Positions 1 through 14,444 of a DNA stretch of 64,000 nt are shown here, piece by piece. The translations under genes and the position numbers were made by a program. Each line of letters begins with the position of its first letter. The first letter of the stretch is position 1. The stretch is taken from assembly GCF_000208865.1 (NCBI RefSeq), contig NC_018396.1, forward strand, positions 5,698,514 to 5,762,513, read 5' to 3'. The notes under the pieces were generated by a model. The model searched no databases. It was not told the DNA's origin and worked only from the letters and a program-made list of their open reading frames with translations. This DNA comes from Neospora caninum Liverpool (lineage: Eukaryota > Apicomplexa > Conoidasida > Eucoccidiorida > Sarcocystidae).

Positions 1-1350
1 CGCCTGCAAGATGAAGACATTGCCTGGATGTGTGTGTACGCTACAAGGCGATATCTGCGAATCAACAGCGGATTTCCCTTCGCAGGTTTTGTTGCCCCTG
101 CCTTTTGTGTTGTACTGGGAAGTGTATGCTGCTATAGGGACTTGAGAGGACCAACCAGGAGGATCCTCGCGACTTCCTGACGCAGCACACCGCCGCGTTT
201 CAGCGCGCCGAACCACCGCAGCGCAGGCTCATCAGCCTCCGCTTGAGACGACAGTGTTTAGCAGAGAACCACTTCCATGCGAACATAACGCTTTCTTGTC
301 TCGGGTTGCCGCGTTTTGAACGAACGCGTTTGCTTCGCCCGGCCTGAACCCACCGGCGAGAAGGGACCGCGTGTCCGCTCACAAACTGGACCTTTGCATG
401 CGAAGGAGGGTCGGGGGTTGGGAGAGCTCAGGCAGGAGATAGGACAAGAAAGACGAGCAGCAGCGTAACTTGTGATAGACTTGCCATTCGTTCATGAAAC
501 TTCCAGAGGTTGCGGAGAACCAGGACTGGAATGTGTGTCGTCGTCGGCTCGAGCGGATAGTGAGACATGCCTCACACTGCGCATGCATGACAAGGACAAT
601 GGGTGACTTGTGGCGAACCGTCGCTGTTCCGCCTAAAACGGACCACGAATTGGCTGTTTTGGACACACTTGGGCGTTTTTCTGCCGTTTTGCATCCCGTG
701 CTTCTAGTACGGTTGTGAATCAGCGAGAGAGTATGCAATTAAGACAAAACGCGGTCTATTTTCATGTTGCACAGCTGGCTCGGAGAGGTCGTTTTTGTCT
801 CGTGCTGAGAAGCCTGTCTTGCCGTCGTCACGTTTTCGGTTTTCTTCCAGTCTGTTTGTGGCCTTGCGTCTCATCCTCCTCCACCCTTGCGGTTGGACGT
901 TTCCACGCCCCGCTTTCGCTGTTCTTGTCAATCTTTTTGCTGGTGACGGAGCGCTGGCCGTCGAACAGTCCCATCCCCTTGCTTGCCGCTTTCCCGCTCC
1001 TCGCTCGCACCCTCTTTTTCCTTTTCTGTCTGCCGATTTTCCAGAGTCAACTCTGCAGACTTGACGCGGAAGTCAGACAGCCGCTAGCTTCCCCGAACAC
1101 GGTTTTCGTTTCCCAGCTCGGAAAAAAACTACAACCGGGCGCAGGCAGCAACTGCTCCTGCTGGAGATCCGTCTTTTGATCAGAGACGAGAGGGCTGCTT
1201 TGCATATCAAAGCATTTTCGAAAGGGGAAGAGTCAAGTTTGTCCCCTCCGCCCGCCGGACACGCGAAGGCTCTGTTCTCCCTGCGTCATATGTCGCTGGG
1301 GCTGCAGGTTCTCACCGGAGCGGCGGAGCGCAAACTCACGGGGCTTCGAG
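1..1350. other. Upstream region of the Dopey gene, no supported gene
   Basis: Short open frames occur on both strands, but none resembles a known protein or shows convincing exon structure. From about 780 to 1060 the + strand is rich in C and T, as expected for a 5' leader or promoter in this group. Two GAGACG-type heptamers face the + strand (244-250 and 1182-1188) and one lies in reverse orientation (867-873). The region most likely holds the promoter and 5' untranslated leader of the gene starting at 1351. A short upstream coding exon cannot be excluded. Confidence 0.5.
1182..1188 (+). promoter_or_regulatory. WGAGACG-type heptamer upstream of the Dopey start
   Basis: AGAGACG lies about 160 bases before the proposed ATG at 1351. 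TGAGACG is at 244-250, and the reverse-complement form CGTCTCA at 867-873. WGAGACG is a known promoter element of Toxoplasma genes and works in either orientation. A seven-base match occurs often by chance, so the call is weak. Confidence 0.3.
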
Positions 1351-3694
1351 ATGAGCTCTCTCTCTCTACCGGCCTCTTCGCCTCCCGGAGAGCTGCAGAG
1401 TGGCGCGGAGGTTCCGCCCGCAAATGCGCTTGCGTCGCGAGAACAGTCGTCTTCCGCCTCAAGGGCCGCGCGAGGGGAAGACACGCCGAGTTTGCTCGAG
1501 TCGCGGAAAGGCCGGAAAGACGGTCGGGCGGCGCCGCACAGGCTCCAGAGGGAAGTAGTCGTTTGGGACGGACCTGAGGCACGGAGGTACGAAGCCGAAG
1601 TTCTGGCTGTCTTGCACAGCTTCGACAAGGCCAAAGAGTGGGCAGACTTGAACAACTGTCTCCAGAAACTCTTGCGTGTTTTCTCCCCGCCAACTGTCTC
1701 CTCGTTTGCGTTCTCCGCCGCTCCACCTGCTCCGTTCTTTCCCTTCATTCCGCACAAGGCAGTCGTCGCCAAGCGCCTCGCGCAGTGCCTCAATCCGCTC
1801 CTGCCTTCCGGTGTACATACGCGGGCTCTGGAGACATATGCGGCCATCTTCGAACGCATCGGGCCTGACGGCTTGTCGCGAGACCTCGCCATCTACAGCG
1901 CTGGCCTTTTGCCTTTTTTTCAAGATGGAGCGACGCACGTCAAGCCGTTCTTCCTCGACCTTATCAATGCGTACTACTTGCCTCTCGGTAAGACACGAAC
2001 AAACGGTTAGCAGCCTCTCGGGGTCGTGTTCCACGTTCTCCGCGCACGCGTCTCCGCTTCTTTCCTCGGGAAGGCGCGCGCGACCGCTGCTTTCTTTGCC
2101 TGCTGTAGCCTGTCCTCTCACCGCATGCTCTAGAAAGCGAAACCCTTGCTGGCGGAGCCAGGGAAGCCGAGCACTTCGGCTCCGCCCAGCGTGGTTGCGT
2201 CTCGGCCATGAGAGGCAGCTCTCGGCGCCTCTGCCTCTCTCTGCCCCGTTTCCCTCTGCGCTGTTCGCGTCTCTGAGCCGCTCCTGTCTTCCGGGATTCG
2301 CCGGTTTTTGCGAATGCCTTGGCGTTGTCGACGAGCGGCGTCGCGTCTCCCTGCGTTCCCTCCGTGCACCGACGGCGCCCCGTGCTCGATTTCCGTCTCC
2401 TCGCGATTTCCCGCGGCATCCCTCGCCGGCCAGCGGGTTTTGCGCTTCACGCTTGTCCTGCTGCGTACGCCGCCTGGCATGGAGGGAGGGGGGGAGGCGG
2501 GGAGACGTTGCCTTTGCGTTTCGATTTCGCAGACGGGGATCTCGCTTTCCCTCTCGGTCCCTCCTTCCTTTTCAGGCAGGCAGCTGATTCCTTGTCTCTC
2601 GGGTTTGCTGGTGTCGATGCTGCCCGGACTCGACGACGACAAAGCCCCGGCCTTCGCGTACGTTTCCTCTACCATTTGGAGACTTAGAGACTGCGTCGGA
2701 GAACGCACCTTCGTCGCCGCTCTCTGGCTAGCCCTGCGCAGAGCCAGTCGCGTGCGCCTCGCAGCGCTCGGCGTCTTTGTCCAGCTCATGACGCCGTCCC
2801 TACCCGCTCTCCTGGATGACAAGGTGAGAGAAGAGGGAAAGAAGGGGGACAGAAGACAGGAGAGAAGAGGGAAAGAAGAGGGAAAGAACAGAGGAGAGAA
2901 GAGGGAAAGAAGAGAGGAGAGAAGATGGAAAGAAGGGGGACAGAAGACAGGAGAGAAGAGGGAAAGAAGAGAGGAGAGAAGAGGGAAAGAAGAGAGGAGA
3001 GAAGACGGGAGAGAAGACGGGAGAGAAGAGAGGTGAGAACAGAGGAGAGAGGAAGATCCAGGGGTGAGGAGTTAGGGAGAACGCTTGTGTTCCGGTAAGT
3101 GTCTCTAGATTACAGTGCCTCTTCTGTAGAGACTCCGTTGCACCGGACACCTCTGGTGTAGAGGGGCGCTTTCTCGTACCAATTTGGCATCCACCGGAAG
3201 GCGGGAACCCGTTCCTTTCTCCACGCCGCCTCCCCGCGCTCCGTCCCCATTTACGAACACATCCGGTCTCCCCCTCAATCTCCCGACTCGTTTTTTCCTT
3301 TCTCGCCGTCAAAACACCTCTCGTCTGCCTCGCTCTTTTCCTCGTCCCTCGCTTTGTGTCGCTTTTCGAGTTCGCCTCGTCTTCCTTCTCTGCTTCAGTT
3401 TGTGCCCCAGTCGATTCCTTACTTTCTAGGAAAAGATTGCGACGCTGTTGCCCGACCGCGAAGAACTCGTTGTCGGCGCCTTGGAGGCAACGTTTGGCGA
3501 CCAGAGCCCTCTCGTCAAACGCCAGCTGCTCGATGTCCTCATCACCAACTTCCCCTTTGATCAGCCGCTGCTCACTCGAAAGGAAACGGTGAGACGCGGA
3601 GAAAACGCTTTTTTACTTCTTTTTCGTCAATCGTCACAACCGTCTCCTACATGACCCCAAGAGAGTGCGGCCTTCGATCGATTCATCGCAGCCT

Positions 3695-3786
<92 letters not shown>

Positions 3787-6700
3787 GCATGTGTTCAACT
3801 ATACGTGTACATATGTATATATATATATATATATCCCTGTAGATACATATATATAGGTATAGAGAGATACGTCGTTCTTGTGTTGAGTAGAGTTCGTGTT
3901 TCGTGTTTTTTTTTGTGGGGCACCATGTGTCGGATTCCACTCTCGCGGGAGAGACAGTGGAACGGGTCCAGCCGTTTTATCGTGTCTCGTTGAGGTGCAC
4001 GTGTCTTGTACGTGTGGTGCGTCTCAGGTCCGCCTTCTCCGCGCGGCTCTCCGGGTTCTACCCCTGCGCGAATGGTCCCTGACGCGGCGCTTCATTCAGT
4101 GGATTACTCGCCACCCCGACGGCATCCTTGATGTTGTCGACCTCTCGTTTCTCTCGGAACATGTGCGTCGCTTCTTTTAGGAAAAGAGCAAACAGGGAAA
4201 TATATATAGATCGCGTATTGCCCTGCGCATGTAGAGTCGCGGGCATACGTATATATATATATATACATATATGTATATGCATGTATCTAGGGTTATGTTT
4301 ACCTAATGGTGTATCCGATTTTATGTGCCATTCACGTCGGTACAAGAGTATGAGTGGAGCTGTGTTTTTTCGTTTCGTCTTTGAGTAAACACCGTTGAAT
4401 GCATCCGAAGGGCTGACTCAGAGACGCGCCCGTGATCGAAGAAAGAAAGGCAATCTGCAGATTTCGCGCCAAGCTCTCGAAATGTTTTGTTGCCTATGTG
4501 TGATGCGTGCAAGTGTACCTTTCTGTATATACACAGATGCACCTAAATTGATAACAAACGATGTAAAGTATGCGAATGCGGCAACATGTGCATGCGGTTG
4601 TGCGCGCGTCTGGCGTGTCTGAAGGTAAAGGGACCTTTGATTGAAACCGTGAAGCTGGAGTTGGAGAGTCACCCCGTGACAGCGGAAGAAGCGACGTATC
4701 CTCTAAAGAGTTTGTCGATTCTTATCGTCGACAATGAGGACCTTGAAGGCCTCGCTCAGGAGTTGATGCCTTCCCTCACCGTCCCCCTTCTTCGCTATTT
4801 ACTGAGGTATGTCGAAAAAGCAGGGAGAGACGCGGAGAAGCGAGAATGACCGGAAGAACGGGGTAGAACGCACTCCCACGTCTTTCGGCTTCGCATCTGA
4901 GGGCGCATAAGGGATGCAATTGAGGCTTCCCTGGGTCCTCTTCGCGTACCTTCGATGCGGTCTATCCGGAGCGCCGTCTCGTTTCTCTGTTTCGTGCAGC
5001 GCCGCCCGCTGTCGAACGCCTGCTTATTTTACGCAGGATACAGTTGGACCATGTCCCGCGTTTCTCGTTTTATAGATTGCACGCTATACAGACTCTGTGG
5101 TGTTCTGTCTGTTGCCCATCTGTTTTCCCTTCCTCTCTTCCGCCAGACGTTCCTTCGAGAGGAACCTTCAGACTTCCACATCTGCTGCTTTGCAGGCTCC
5201 TGTCTGAATTTGTTTTTCGCTACCCGGTTCCTGGTCTCCTCGCGTCTTTCTGATCTCCTTTTTCCTTCGTCCACTTTCCTCTGTTTTTCCGGATCTATCG
5301 CTGTCTCTTGAGAGTGAATTTCCCGTCCTGTGTTTCTTCCCTTTTCCCAGAGAATCAACAAATCCGACCTGGGGATCTCGCGTGGTTCAAGAAGCGCAGC
5401 AGCTTTTCCACTCCAAACTAACACAGCCTGACTGGGTCTGGGGAGCCTTGGGCGTTGAAATGCAACGCATGCTCTCCTCAATCCCTCCCTTGTCTCGTTC
5501 CTCTCCATCTCCACCTTCCTCCTCTTCCTCCCCATCTCCACCTTCCTCCTCTTCCTCTTCTCTCTCTCGGGAAGAGGCGGCCGAGGGGTGCGTTGAGGTC
5601 CTCTTGCTCGCCTCTCTGTACCTGAGCCGAGCGGAAGGATCGACGCTGTTGCCGGAGACCGCCTTTCGGCCAGGACGGGGCCAGGGGGGACCGGAAGAGG
5701 AGGAGCGAGAACGAGAGAGCGAACGAGAGAGACTTGAGAGAGAGAGGGACCGGGGGGACAAGCGAAGCTGGGGCGGTCTACACGCGGGCGAGAGAGAGGG
5801 AGAGAAAGGGGGGATTAGGGGCCGCGACGACGAGCGAGTGCGGAGCGAAGGAGAAGAAGAAAATGAAGAACTCGGAGCGGCAAAGGGCCCCCGGACCTTG
5901 GTGGGAATCGACGGCCTGTGTGGCATGTTGTCGCTTCTTAGCGACATTTTCGGTGAGAGACTCGCAGTACACCCGAGAGGAGCAGCTTCAGAACCAAAAA
6001 ACAGAATAACGAGAGAGAAGAGAGACAAGAGAGACGGGTGCATTTAGAAACAAGTGATTCGTGAATGTCCAGAGGCAGACACATTTGGGACAGTGAGTTC
6101 AGCAAGACAAGGAGCGACTGTAGCAAGAGGCCTGGCGCATTGAAACGCATGAAAAAGGAAGGAGGATGGAAATAAGGCACGCGCCCAAGGCTGCGCGTTT
6201 CTTCTTCACGTCTGAGCTCCCATTCTTCTCTCAGCAATCTCATTTCTGTCTCTCCTCGATTCGCCGTTGTGTTTCACCCTTCCCTCTGCGCCCTGCTCCT
6301 CGCCTTTTTTCGCCGGCGTGATCCTCCGGTCCTGGTTCTGTGGCATCCGCGCGCGCTTTCAGTTTTTGCTTTTCCCGTGGTTTTTCATGCTTGCGTGTTT
6401 CGCTGTTCGACGGGCGCGGCGCTGCCTTTTTTTGCTCTCTTCGGATTCTCCCCACACGCCTTTTCTTCGCTGTGCGTCATCTTCCAGAGGGGTTCCACGT
6501 GCTCGCACCGACGTTCGACTCGACGCCGGTCATCGATAGTCTCCTCCAGACTTCGCGGGACTGTCTCCTTCGCGTCGAAGAAGCTCTCCACTTCCACAGT
6601 CAACTGCGCCGCCACGAAGACACTTCCGATGGGCTTCTTTCGCCTCCCTCTGCGTGCTCGGATGCCGGCGAGGACAGCACTGAACGCGGGCCCTCCGGTC

Positions 6701-9700
6701 CCCGCCCCAGCTCCAGTGTTGCAGCTCTCGTCAGTCCACGACTTCCTCTTCCTTCTTCAGCTCTTGCTGAAGGTCAGGAGAGGAAGCGAGAAGAGCGAGG
6801 CGACGGCGAGACCGGCCTCGTGCCTCCTTCGCCTGCGGCATCGCCTCCTCCCTCTCCTTCTTCGGCACTCAGCAAAGACAATTTGGCCACGAAGAGGACT
6901 CCGCTGGCCCTTCCGCGCAATACGAATCTCGACCGAAAGAGAAAGAGATTTCTTTGTGCTGTCGACGGCTTTTTTTCGTACACGGAGGCGCTGTGGTTGG
7001 GAGTTCGGGCGAACGCTGACAGCGTTGAGGCCAGGGTGCTTGCAACGCTTGATCTCCTCAGTGAAATGCAGGTGAGGAAGAAAGCCATCGAGGCACAGAA
7101 TCCGATTCCTTTCTGCGGTGTTACCTTCGAGTCACCCGGCCCTTTCTCCGGGCTCTTTTGTCCGCCTTTTCTCTCCCGTGTACGTGCGTGTTCTCTCTCT
7201 TTGTTCTCTCGCTTGTTCTCTCTCTCGTGCGCTCTCTTGTTCACACTAAAGCGTTTCTTCGTCCTCGGTTTCTTTGGCCTGTCCACGGTGCCTTCTGCGG
7301 CTCTCCTCGGCGCTTTGTGCTTGCGCCTCTCCCTTTCCTCTCCCGGTCCTGTGAGTGCGTGGCCTCGCGTGCGCGCATGCGCCTTCACTTCTCCAATCGT
7401 ACTGTCTCTTCCCGTCGCATGTGTTTCAGGTCATCCTCTATCGCTTGCAGATCGACCTTCTCGAGGGCGAGCGCGAGGCTGTGGCGGACGGGAGGGACGG
7501 AGGCCGAACAGAAGGCGGCGCACACAGGCAAGAAGAGGACGAACGCAAAGAAGACTCCTCCCCGTGGCCTGGCGGATGTCTGCCGACGTGGTTTTGCGCC
7601 CTCCTCGACTGCGGCCAAGTTCAACAGCTGCCCGTTGCTTGTCGAGCGCTCCAGGCGTTCCTCAATCTCTTCAATTCCTTTTCGCCCGAAAGGCGAAGAT
7701 TCATCATCCTCGGAACAGCGCACTGTGACGTGAGTATTCCGACCCGAACCAAGACAGGGGAAAAGCAAACACTGTCACTGGACTGAGCCTTAGTGCGCTG
7801 CCGTTTTGAGTTTCGCGTCCAGATGCTCTCTTCGCTTCTGTGTCTTGCTCTCCACAGCATCTGGGGCGTCCGCTTCCCAACTGCGCTGTCTCGTTCCATC
7901 TCCCCTATGTCCCTCACGCTTGCCCTTGGCCTCTCCTGAGAGTTTCTCGTCTCGCAACGCGCAGTGCCAGGCGGCCGGTTGACGTGCGCCGATCCCTCTT
8001 CCACTTTTTTGACGTCTTTTTTGAGGGGCTTTCGCTCACTGTCTCCTTTGCGTTTCCATCCGCTATCTTTCTGTACGCGTCGAACTCGCCTGTCTACGCC
8101 AGGGGTGGGTGTCCCTTTCCTCCAGTTCTCTGCGCTTCCTCCCGTTGTTTCCTCGGTCGTTGCCGCCGCCTTTGTTCCCTCCGCGCCTACCTCTGCTTCT
8201 TCTGGCTCGCCCCACGTTGACTCGCATTTTCTCGGGAGAATCGTCAGCGTCTCCGTTTTCCCTTCGTTTCTTCAGCAAGCGGCAGTCAGACTCTGGGAGG
8301 CCTTAGCTCTCACCGACAACGATGGGCGGCCGCGAGTCGTGGGTGCGCCGAGCGCCGTCGCCGATCTTCTGCTGCAACTCGAAGCGAGTTGCCGCCTCGA
8401 GAAGGAGGTAACGAACCGTGAATGGCGGGGGAAAGAAGAAGAAGGACAAAGAAGGAACGAAAGGACAATTCAAAGGGAAAAAGACAGACTCGAAAAAAGC
8501 TGAGACCAGCACGCGGCAACGGCGTGTGTCTCCGTCGCTCTCGCGGCGAATCCTACCGGCGTGTTCGTCCGGGTCGCGTCTTAGCCTTTTCGCGTCTAGA
8601 GGACGACATACCGGCAGCTTTCTGTCATGGAGCTCTCTCGGCTTAGGCGTCTCTCGCCCCTTCGCTCTGTTCGCCAGTGTCGCGTCCTTTTTCCCTCATC
8701 CAGTGCGTGTGACTGGCTCTCCGGTGCTTCTCAGGACGTCGTTCAGGCAATCATTCTTCGCGCGCTCGAGTCGCCGGATCCGCGGCGAAGACTCGAAGCC
8801 ATCGAGAGGTTTTCCCTGCTCTGGAGATGCGCGCAGCTGCAGAAACGCGAAATTCAGAGACCGCTCTACTCGCTGCCCATGTTGGTGGTGTTGCGAGCGC
8901 TGGAGGAGACGGAACCTAGAATCCGGTAAACCATCCGAGCAGGGCGAAACCGCGACAGCGTGAGAGCGAACGGGGAGAGGACGACGCCTTGCCAGTCTCT
9001 CTTCCCGCTCTCGTCTTCCGTTCTTCTCACTCTGCCGCGTTCTCCTCCTTCTGTGGGGCGGTTGCATGCAGGCACGCCGCTCGCGCGTTCGTTCGCCAAG
9101 CAGTCGGTCACTTGCCACATCTCCTGGACCCGATTTTCGAGCTGTTGCTCTTTGTCGACGCGCCTTCTTCGCACTTTGCCGCTTCGTCCAGTTCAGCTGC
9201 AGAGGCGAGCGAATCGCCTCGACGCTCTCTCGCGCGAGAGCTCCCGCCGTCCTCTCTGCCGCTCGCGTCTCTCGCCTTCGCGGCGCGACCGACGCACAAC
9301 GTGGTGCTGCCTTTTCTCGCTCCCGGGCACGCGTCTTGTTCACCCTCTGCATGCACGCAAGCGCTTGCTTCTCTTCCTCTCGGGGGTTCCCCTCTGCCTG
9401 CAGGCTTTTTGAACCCTTCACTGCCTTCGTGCGCTGCAGCCGAGCGGATCCTCGAGGCTGTGCGCCTGCTGAACAACCTGCTCCGGTGCGAAGGCCAGCT
9501 GCTGACGGAGAGCATGCAGCGTTTCCTGGTTTCAGAGACACTGCTCGTCCGCAATTTCGTTCACAGCCAGTCGCTGGTCGACTGTCTGCGGAGGAAGGAC
9601 AGAGTCGAGGGCGGAGGGAAGAGCGAGCAAAACCGAGCTCGCGAGCGAGAGACAGACGAGAACTCCGCCTTGCAGGAGACCGATGAAGGTGGTGTCGCCG

Positions 9701-11540
9701 GCAGGAAGAGCGGTACGCTCCTGGCTCAGACAGAGGAACGAAGAGGCCGGAAAGAAGGCACATAAAACATACGGGAAAGAAGAACGGAAACTGGGAGAAA
9801 GCAAAGCAGAGGAGAGAGGGGAGAGGAAGGCGAGGAGAAAACAGAATGAAGGAGAGGTGGAGAGACAAAAGGGCGGGGACGCGATGCGCGAAAACTGGAG
9901 TGGCAGCCAGAGGAGAGGACGAGAGAAAGTGGAAAACGTGGGACACAGAGAGAAGCGGAAGAGATACACAAGGGCGTGTTCAGGACAGAGACGGCACGCC
10001 ACCAGTTGTGAAACACGTGACGCGTTTTGTTTTTCCAGGCTCGCCTCCTCTCCTTGGCTCCTACGAGGAGCTTGCTGCCGTCGACTACATTGATCTCTTT
10101 TGCATTGTCATTCTCCGCTTCATTCGACTGGATCACCCTCCAAACTGCGTCCACTCCCAGAGTCTTCCTGCTCCGCACTCTTCCTCTGCCGCAGTCCCCG
10201 CACACCTTTCTCCGAGCATCTCGTCTTCTGAAGAGGCAAACGACCTTCAAAGCGACATCCCTCAGCCCGCTCCTCCTTCTCCTTCTCTTTCTTCTTCTCT
10301 TTCTTCTTCCCCGTCTTTTTCCTCGCCCCTTTCCTACTCGTGTTCCGCGTTTGCCTCCTCTTCTCTTTCTTCCTCTGCGCCCGCTCCCGTCTTGTCTTCT
10401 TCCGCGTCTTTCGCGGCCGTCCGAGGTTCCTCCGCAGAAGTTCTGCATCTCTTCATCGCTTCCATACACCCCGTCAGCCGCGCAAAAGAGGTTTCTTGTC
10501 TCGTCGCGGAGCCCCTGATCGCTGCGCTCGACGCCGCAGTCGACCAGGCTGATCACGCGATGCAAGTGAGGGCTCTGCTCGCCGGTTCCTCTACGCTCTC
10601 CTTGAGCAGACCGTTTGGCTCGACTCTCCGGCCACACGGATCACCTGCGCTGAAGCAATCTCCTTGGCGCTTTGTTCTCGCTAAGGAACGCCACGGGAGA
10701 CAGAGAAAGGAGAAAACGAGCAAGAGAGAGAAAGGAGAGAGAGGAGCGGAGGAGAGAGGAGGAGGGACAAACAGCAAGAAAGAGAAAGGAGAGAGGGGGA
10801 GAGAGGCGGCAACGGGTAGACTGATGTCAAAGAGCGTGTCTGGTGTCTATACTTGGGAATTCGTGTCGTGTGTCAGGGTCCTCTGTCGTTGACTCTTCGT
10901 GGATGCGCTCTCAGATAGAAAGTCTGTCTTGGAAACGCGAAAACCTTTCTTCTTACTCTCGCATGCCGCCCCACACCACCGCGTTTTCTTCTGCCTTTCT
11001 CCCCGCTGCGCCCTTCTCTCACAGCCTCCGTTTCTTCTCGACTGTCGTCTCGGTGTCGCCGTCTTTCTTCTCCCTCCTTTTGCTTCTCCCTCCTCTTTCT
11101 TCTCATTCATATCCCCTCGTTTGTCCTTTCGTTTCTTTTCCCAGTCGCAGCTGCTCCGTCTTCTTCGCGTGGTCATCCTGCAGTCGAGTGCGCCGGGGCC
11201 TTCCTGCTCTCCCTCCACGCGCTTCCTCCTTGCACAGTCCGAGCTCCAGTTACAGCAGAAACTATTTCTCCAGCAACAAGCTCAACAACTCGAGTTTTTC
11301 TCGCCATTTTTCGGCAACACTACGCAGGCCGACTTTTCTTTTGCCGCTCATAAACTGGTTCGTTTCGTGCTCCGCCAGCGAAACGCTCATCAGACTCTCT
11401 CTCATCAAACTGTCTCTGCTTCATATCCTCCCGATCATGACGGCTTAAGACCGACATGTCTAAATATATAGAATTGAATACCCATTTCTAGATAAGGATG
11501 TATCCATATTTTCCATATAGAGATGCAGATATATCTATCG

Positions 11541-11580
<40 letters not shown>

Positions 11581-14410
11581 GTGTGCACACTGTATGCAGA
11601 TATGGTGGTGTAAGCCAGTGAAAGCAGGAGGCCAGCCGTTTATCTAAAAGCATCAGATGTGTCTCCGTCATTTGCACATACGCTGAGAAAAGCGAGTCGT
11701 GGGTTCGTTACGTTGTCTTTCTCAGGGCCTCGAAGGCGCGAACACTCCTTTTCCTCTCTTTGGCGTCGCTGTCGAAACAAAAAAGTGCAAAGTGAGAAGC
11801 TCACCGCGCTCCGCGTGGGCTGTTCTGTTCAGTTTAGAAATCTGATCCATCCGCATCTCTCCCTATTTACAGTACATTTATCTCTCTTCTCAAATCTCGA
11901 CCTAGTTCCCTAACCTCGATCTATCTATTCATCACTGAATATATATATATATATATATATGTATCTTTCAGTCTCCGAGTATCTCGCTGCTTAGTGCATT
12001 CTCTGTGTGTACATTTGCGTCACGGTCTGTGCGAAAACCGGTGAGCATCTGTGAACATGAACACGTGTGTATCTGTCTTTATATTTTTGCATGCCTACCT
12101 CTAGATACTCATTTATGCATACATCAAAAATGTGTGTGCGCGTCCGCGTTGATTCCTCCAAGGGTTTTAACGTCTTCAGCGCTCGCACACAACGCGCTTC
12201 TGTTTTGCCGGTCTGCTTCGCGACACTGCTTTCTCCACGTCTGTTGAGAACGGGTCGGTCGCATGCCTGTGCCTGTGGAGGCTCTCTGTGTGATTTGTGG
12301 AACTTTCGGTTCTCGCCAAACGTTTGGCATCTGTTTTTCCTTCGCAGTTGCCGCACCTCCGTTCGCTTCCCGACCAAGCCGCCGCGTTTTTGCCCGTGCT
12401 CCTGCGCAGCATGGATCTTTGCGAGGCGAGAGCGCTCCAGGTGTCCCCGGACGTCTCCGCCGGGGCTCGTCATCTCGCAGAACGGAGAACGCGAGACCGC
12501 GTCGCGGTTTCCAGCGAGAAGCGACATTCCGTCGAAGCCTCCTTTCTCTCGTCGTGCAAAGGAGACAACAACGTCGAGCAAGCAGTCGACTTGGCGACGT
12601 TGTATCTCAAGTGCGAGGAGTGATTGAGAGGAGTGTGGAAGCCCCGCCCTAGAGATAAACAGCAGCAGAGCGGGCAAAGGAAGGCGCTCCACCGGAGACA
12701 AACGAACTCGAACCGGGCAGGCCTGAATTTGTTAGATGTCTCTGAGTTTTTCCCACACTGTGCGACTTCTTCACTGTGCAGCCGTCGCATTTTCCCGCCC
12801 TTCCCCGTCCATGAGTTCCCTTCTCTCTTTTTCCTCCATCAGGTACCTTGACGCCCACAAAGCCTCGGAGGCGTCCTACACCCTCATTCACTTCTTCTGC
12901 TCCCAAGTGATGTTCGCCATTCGCCCGCCCCCGCCTCACTCGCGGCCTTCTTCGTTCTCGGCTCTGTCTTCGCTTCGCCGCTCGACGGGTTTCCCTGGCG
13001 CTCAGACCGCGTTTCCGTCCCTCACCCTCGCCCACCCAGTGCAGACTGTCCGAGCACGATCTGCATGCGCGCGACATGCGAGAGAAGACGACGCGCCTTC
13101 GGCCTCCTCGTCGCGCCTCGCCTTCTCGGCTGCTCTGCCTTTCATCAACGGCCTCGCCCAAGTTCTCCAGTTCCTCGTGGACACAGCGAACGCCGCCGCG
13201 CTCGATGCCGGCGGAGACGGCGACGCGCAAAGTTCCGGAGGTACACACACACACACAAAGGCTCCTGGAGCTTCGTCGCAACTTGTCTTCGCTGCCTCGC
13301 TCGCGCGCACGGCCTCTGTGCCTGGAATATCCATGCATGCGAATAGACGCATGCAGGGATTCGCGTCGATACCGTTTGGAACAAAAGTGTTTTCTCGCGA
13401 AATTGGATCGGGCCTTTGTCGCGAAACAGACACACGCGGTGGTGCAGGCGACGTCCAGCTGCATGCGCTCCTCTCCCCCCACGCGTTTCGCATCCGTGCG
13501 CATGCACAGGGACACTGAAAGCGCAGACGCCTCGTCAACCACACAAGCTCAGCGACTGGAAATCACCTTACTTCTCTCTCGCGCGGAAAGCCACCAAGCA
13601 CCTCCATATAGAGGTTTACATGTGTATATATATATATATATATATATATGGATATTTATATGTATGTATATAGGTATATATAATAGTTGTAGGATCTGCT
13701 TTTATGTGCATGTCTGTATTTGGTACGAATGCCGATGTGTGCATGTATAGACTCGAATCGAGTGAAGACTGCATCTGCACAGTATATATATATATATATA
13801 TCGAATGCGTGAAAATGGATGCACGCGTGAGTGTAGAGCAATATACATGTGTATGGCTGTGGTGTGTTGCTTGCGTTAGGGGCGCTGTTGCCTTTTTTTG
13901 ATTTGTTTGCGTGGGGTTCGTCGGCGGTTTCTGGAGACAGCGCGTCTCGGCAAGTGGAAGCGAAGCTGGCGCACGTGACGTTGCTACTCCCGACGATCGT
14001 CGTGGCTTCAGTCGTCGCGGTGTCGGCAACGCTTCCACGGTCCCCCCACGCGTCCTGGAGAGACCGGAGCAGGATGAGGGCGCGAGAGATCTTGGCCGAC
14101 GAGGGAAAGCGCGAAAGCGAGAGACAAAGACGCGAAAACGAGAGGAAAGGACGCGGCGAGGGACGCGTCGAGAGACGCGACTCAAAGGCACAGGCCGTGG
14201 ATCTCGACGCCCGACGAAACGAAGAGGCTGTGCGAATGCGCGTCACAGCCATCGTAGACACCCTATTCAAAGCGTAAGGAGACCCAGGGAGACCCCACGC
14301 CACGTTTCCACAAAACCAGAGAGACGTGTGCGGCGACGCGCCTTGCCACATCTTCATGATACACCCGAAACGTGCAATACAAACATATTAGATGGATAGA
14401 TAGCTAGAAA

Positions 14411-14444
<34 letters not shown>

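Larger units (their letters stand above)
1555..4806 (+). other. Dopey N-terminal domain region (exons 1-5)
   Basis: Residues about 69-453 of the spliced protein. The segment begins at VVWDGPEARRYEAEVL, continues through PHKAVVAKRLAQCLNPLLPS and RDLAIYSAGLLPFFQDG, and ends in exon 5 with EDLEGLAQELMPSLTVPLL. This order and spacing of helices is the conserved core shared by fungal Dop1 and animal Dopey proteins. It is the strongest evidence for the identity of the gene. Confidence 0.85.

Noticed and set aside
1233..2121. Overlapping minus-strand frames of about 220 codons near the Dopey start
   Set aside because: They are shadows of exon 1, where the plus-strand Dopey N-terminal domain is unmistakable.
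8696..9946. 416-codon open frame on the minus strand
   Set aside because: It is antisense to exons 10 and 11 of the Dopey gene and arises from GC-rich codon bias; its translation has no recognisable domain.
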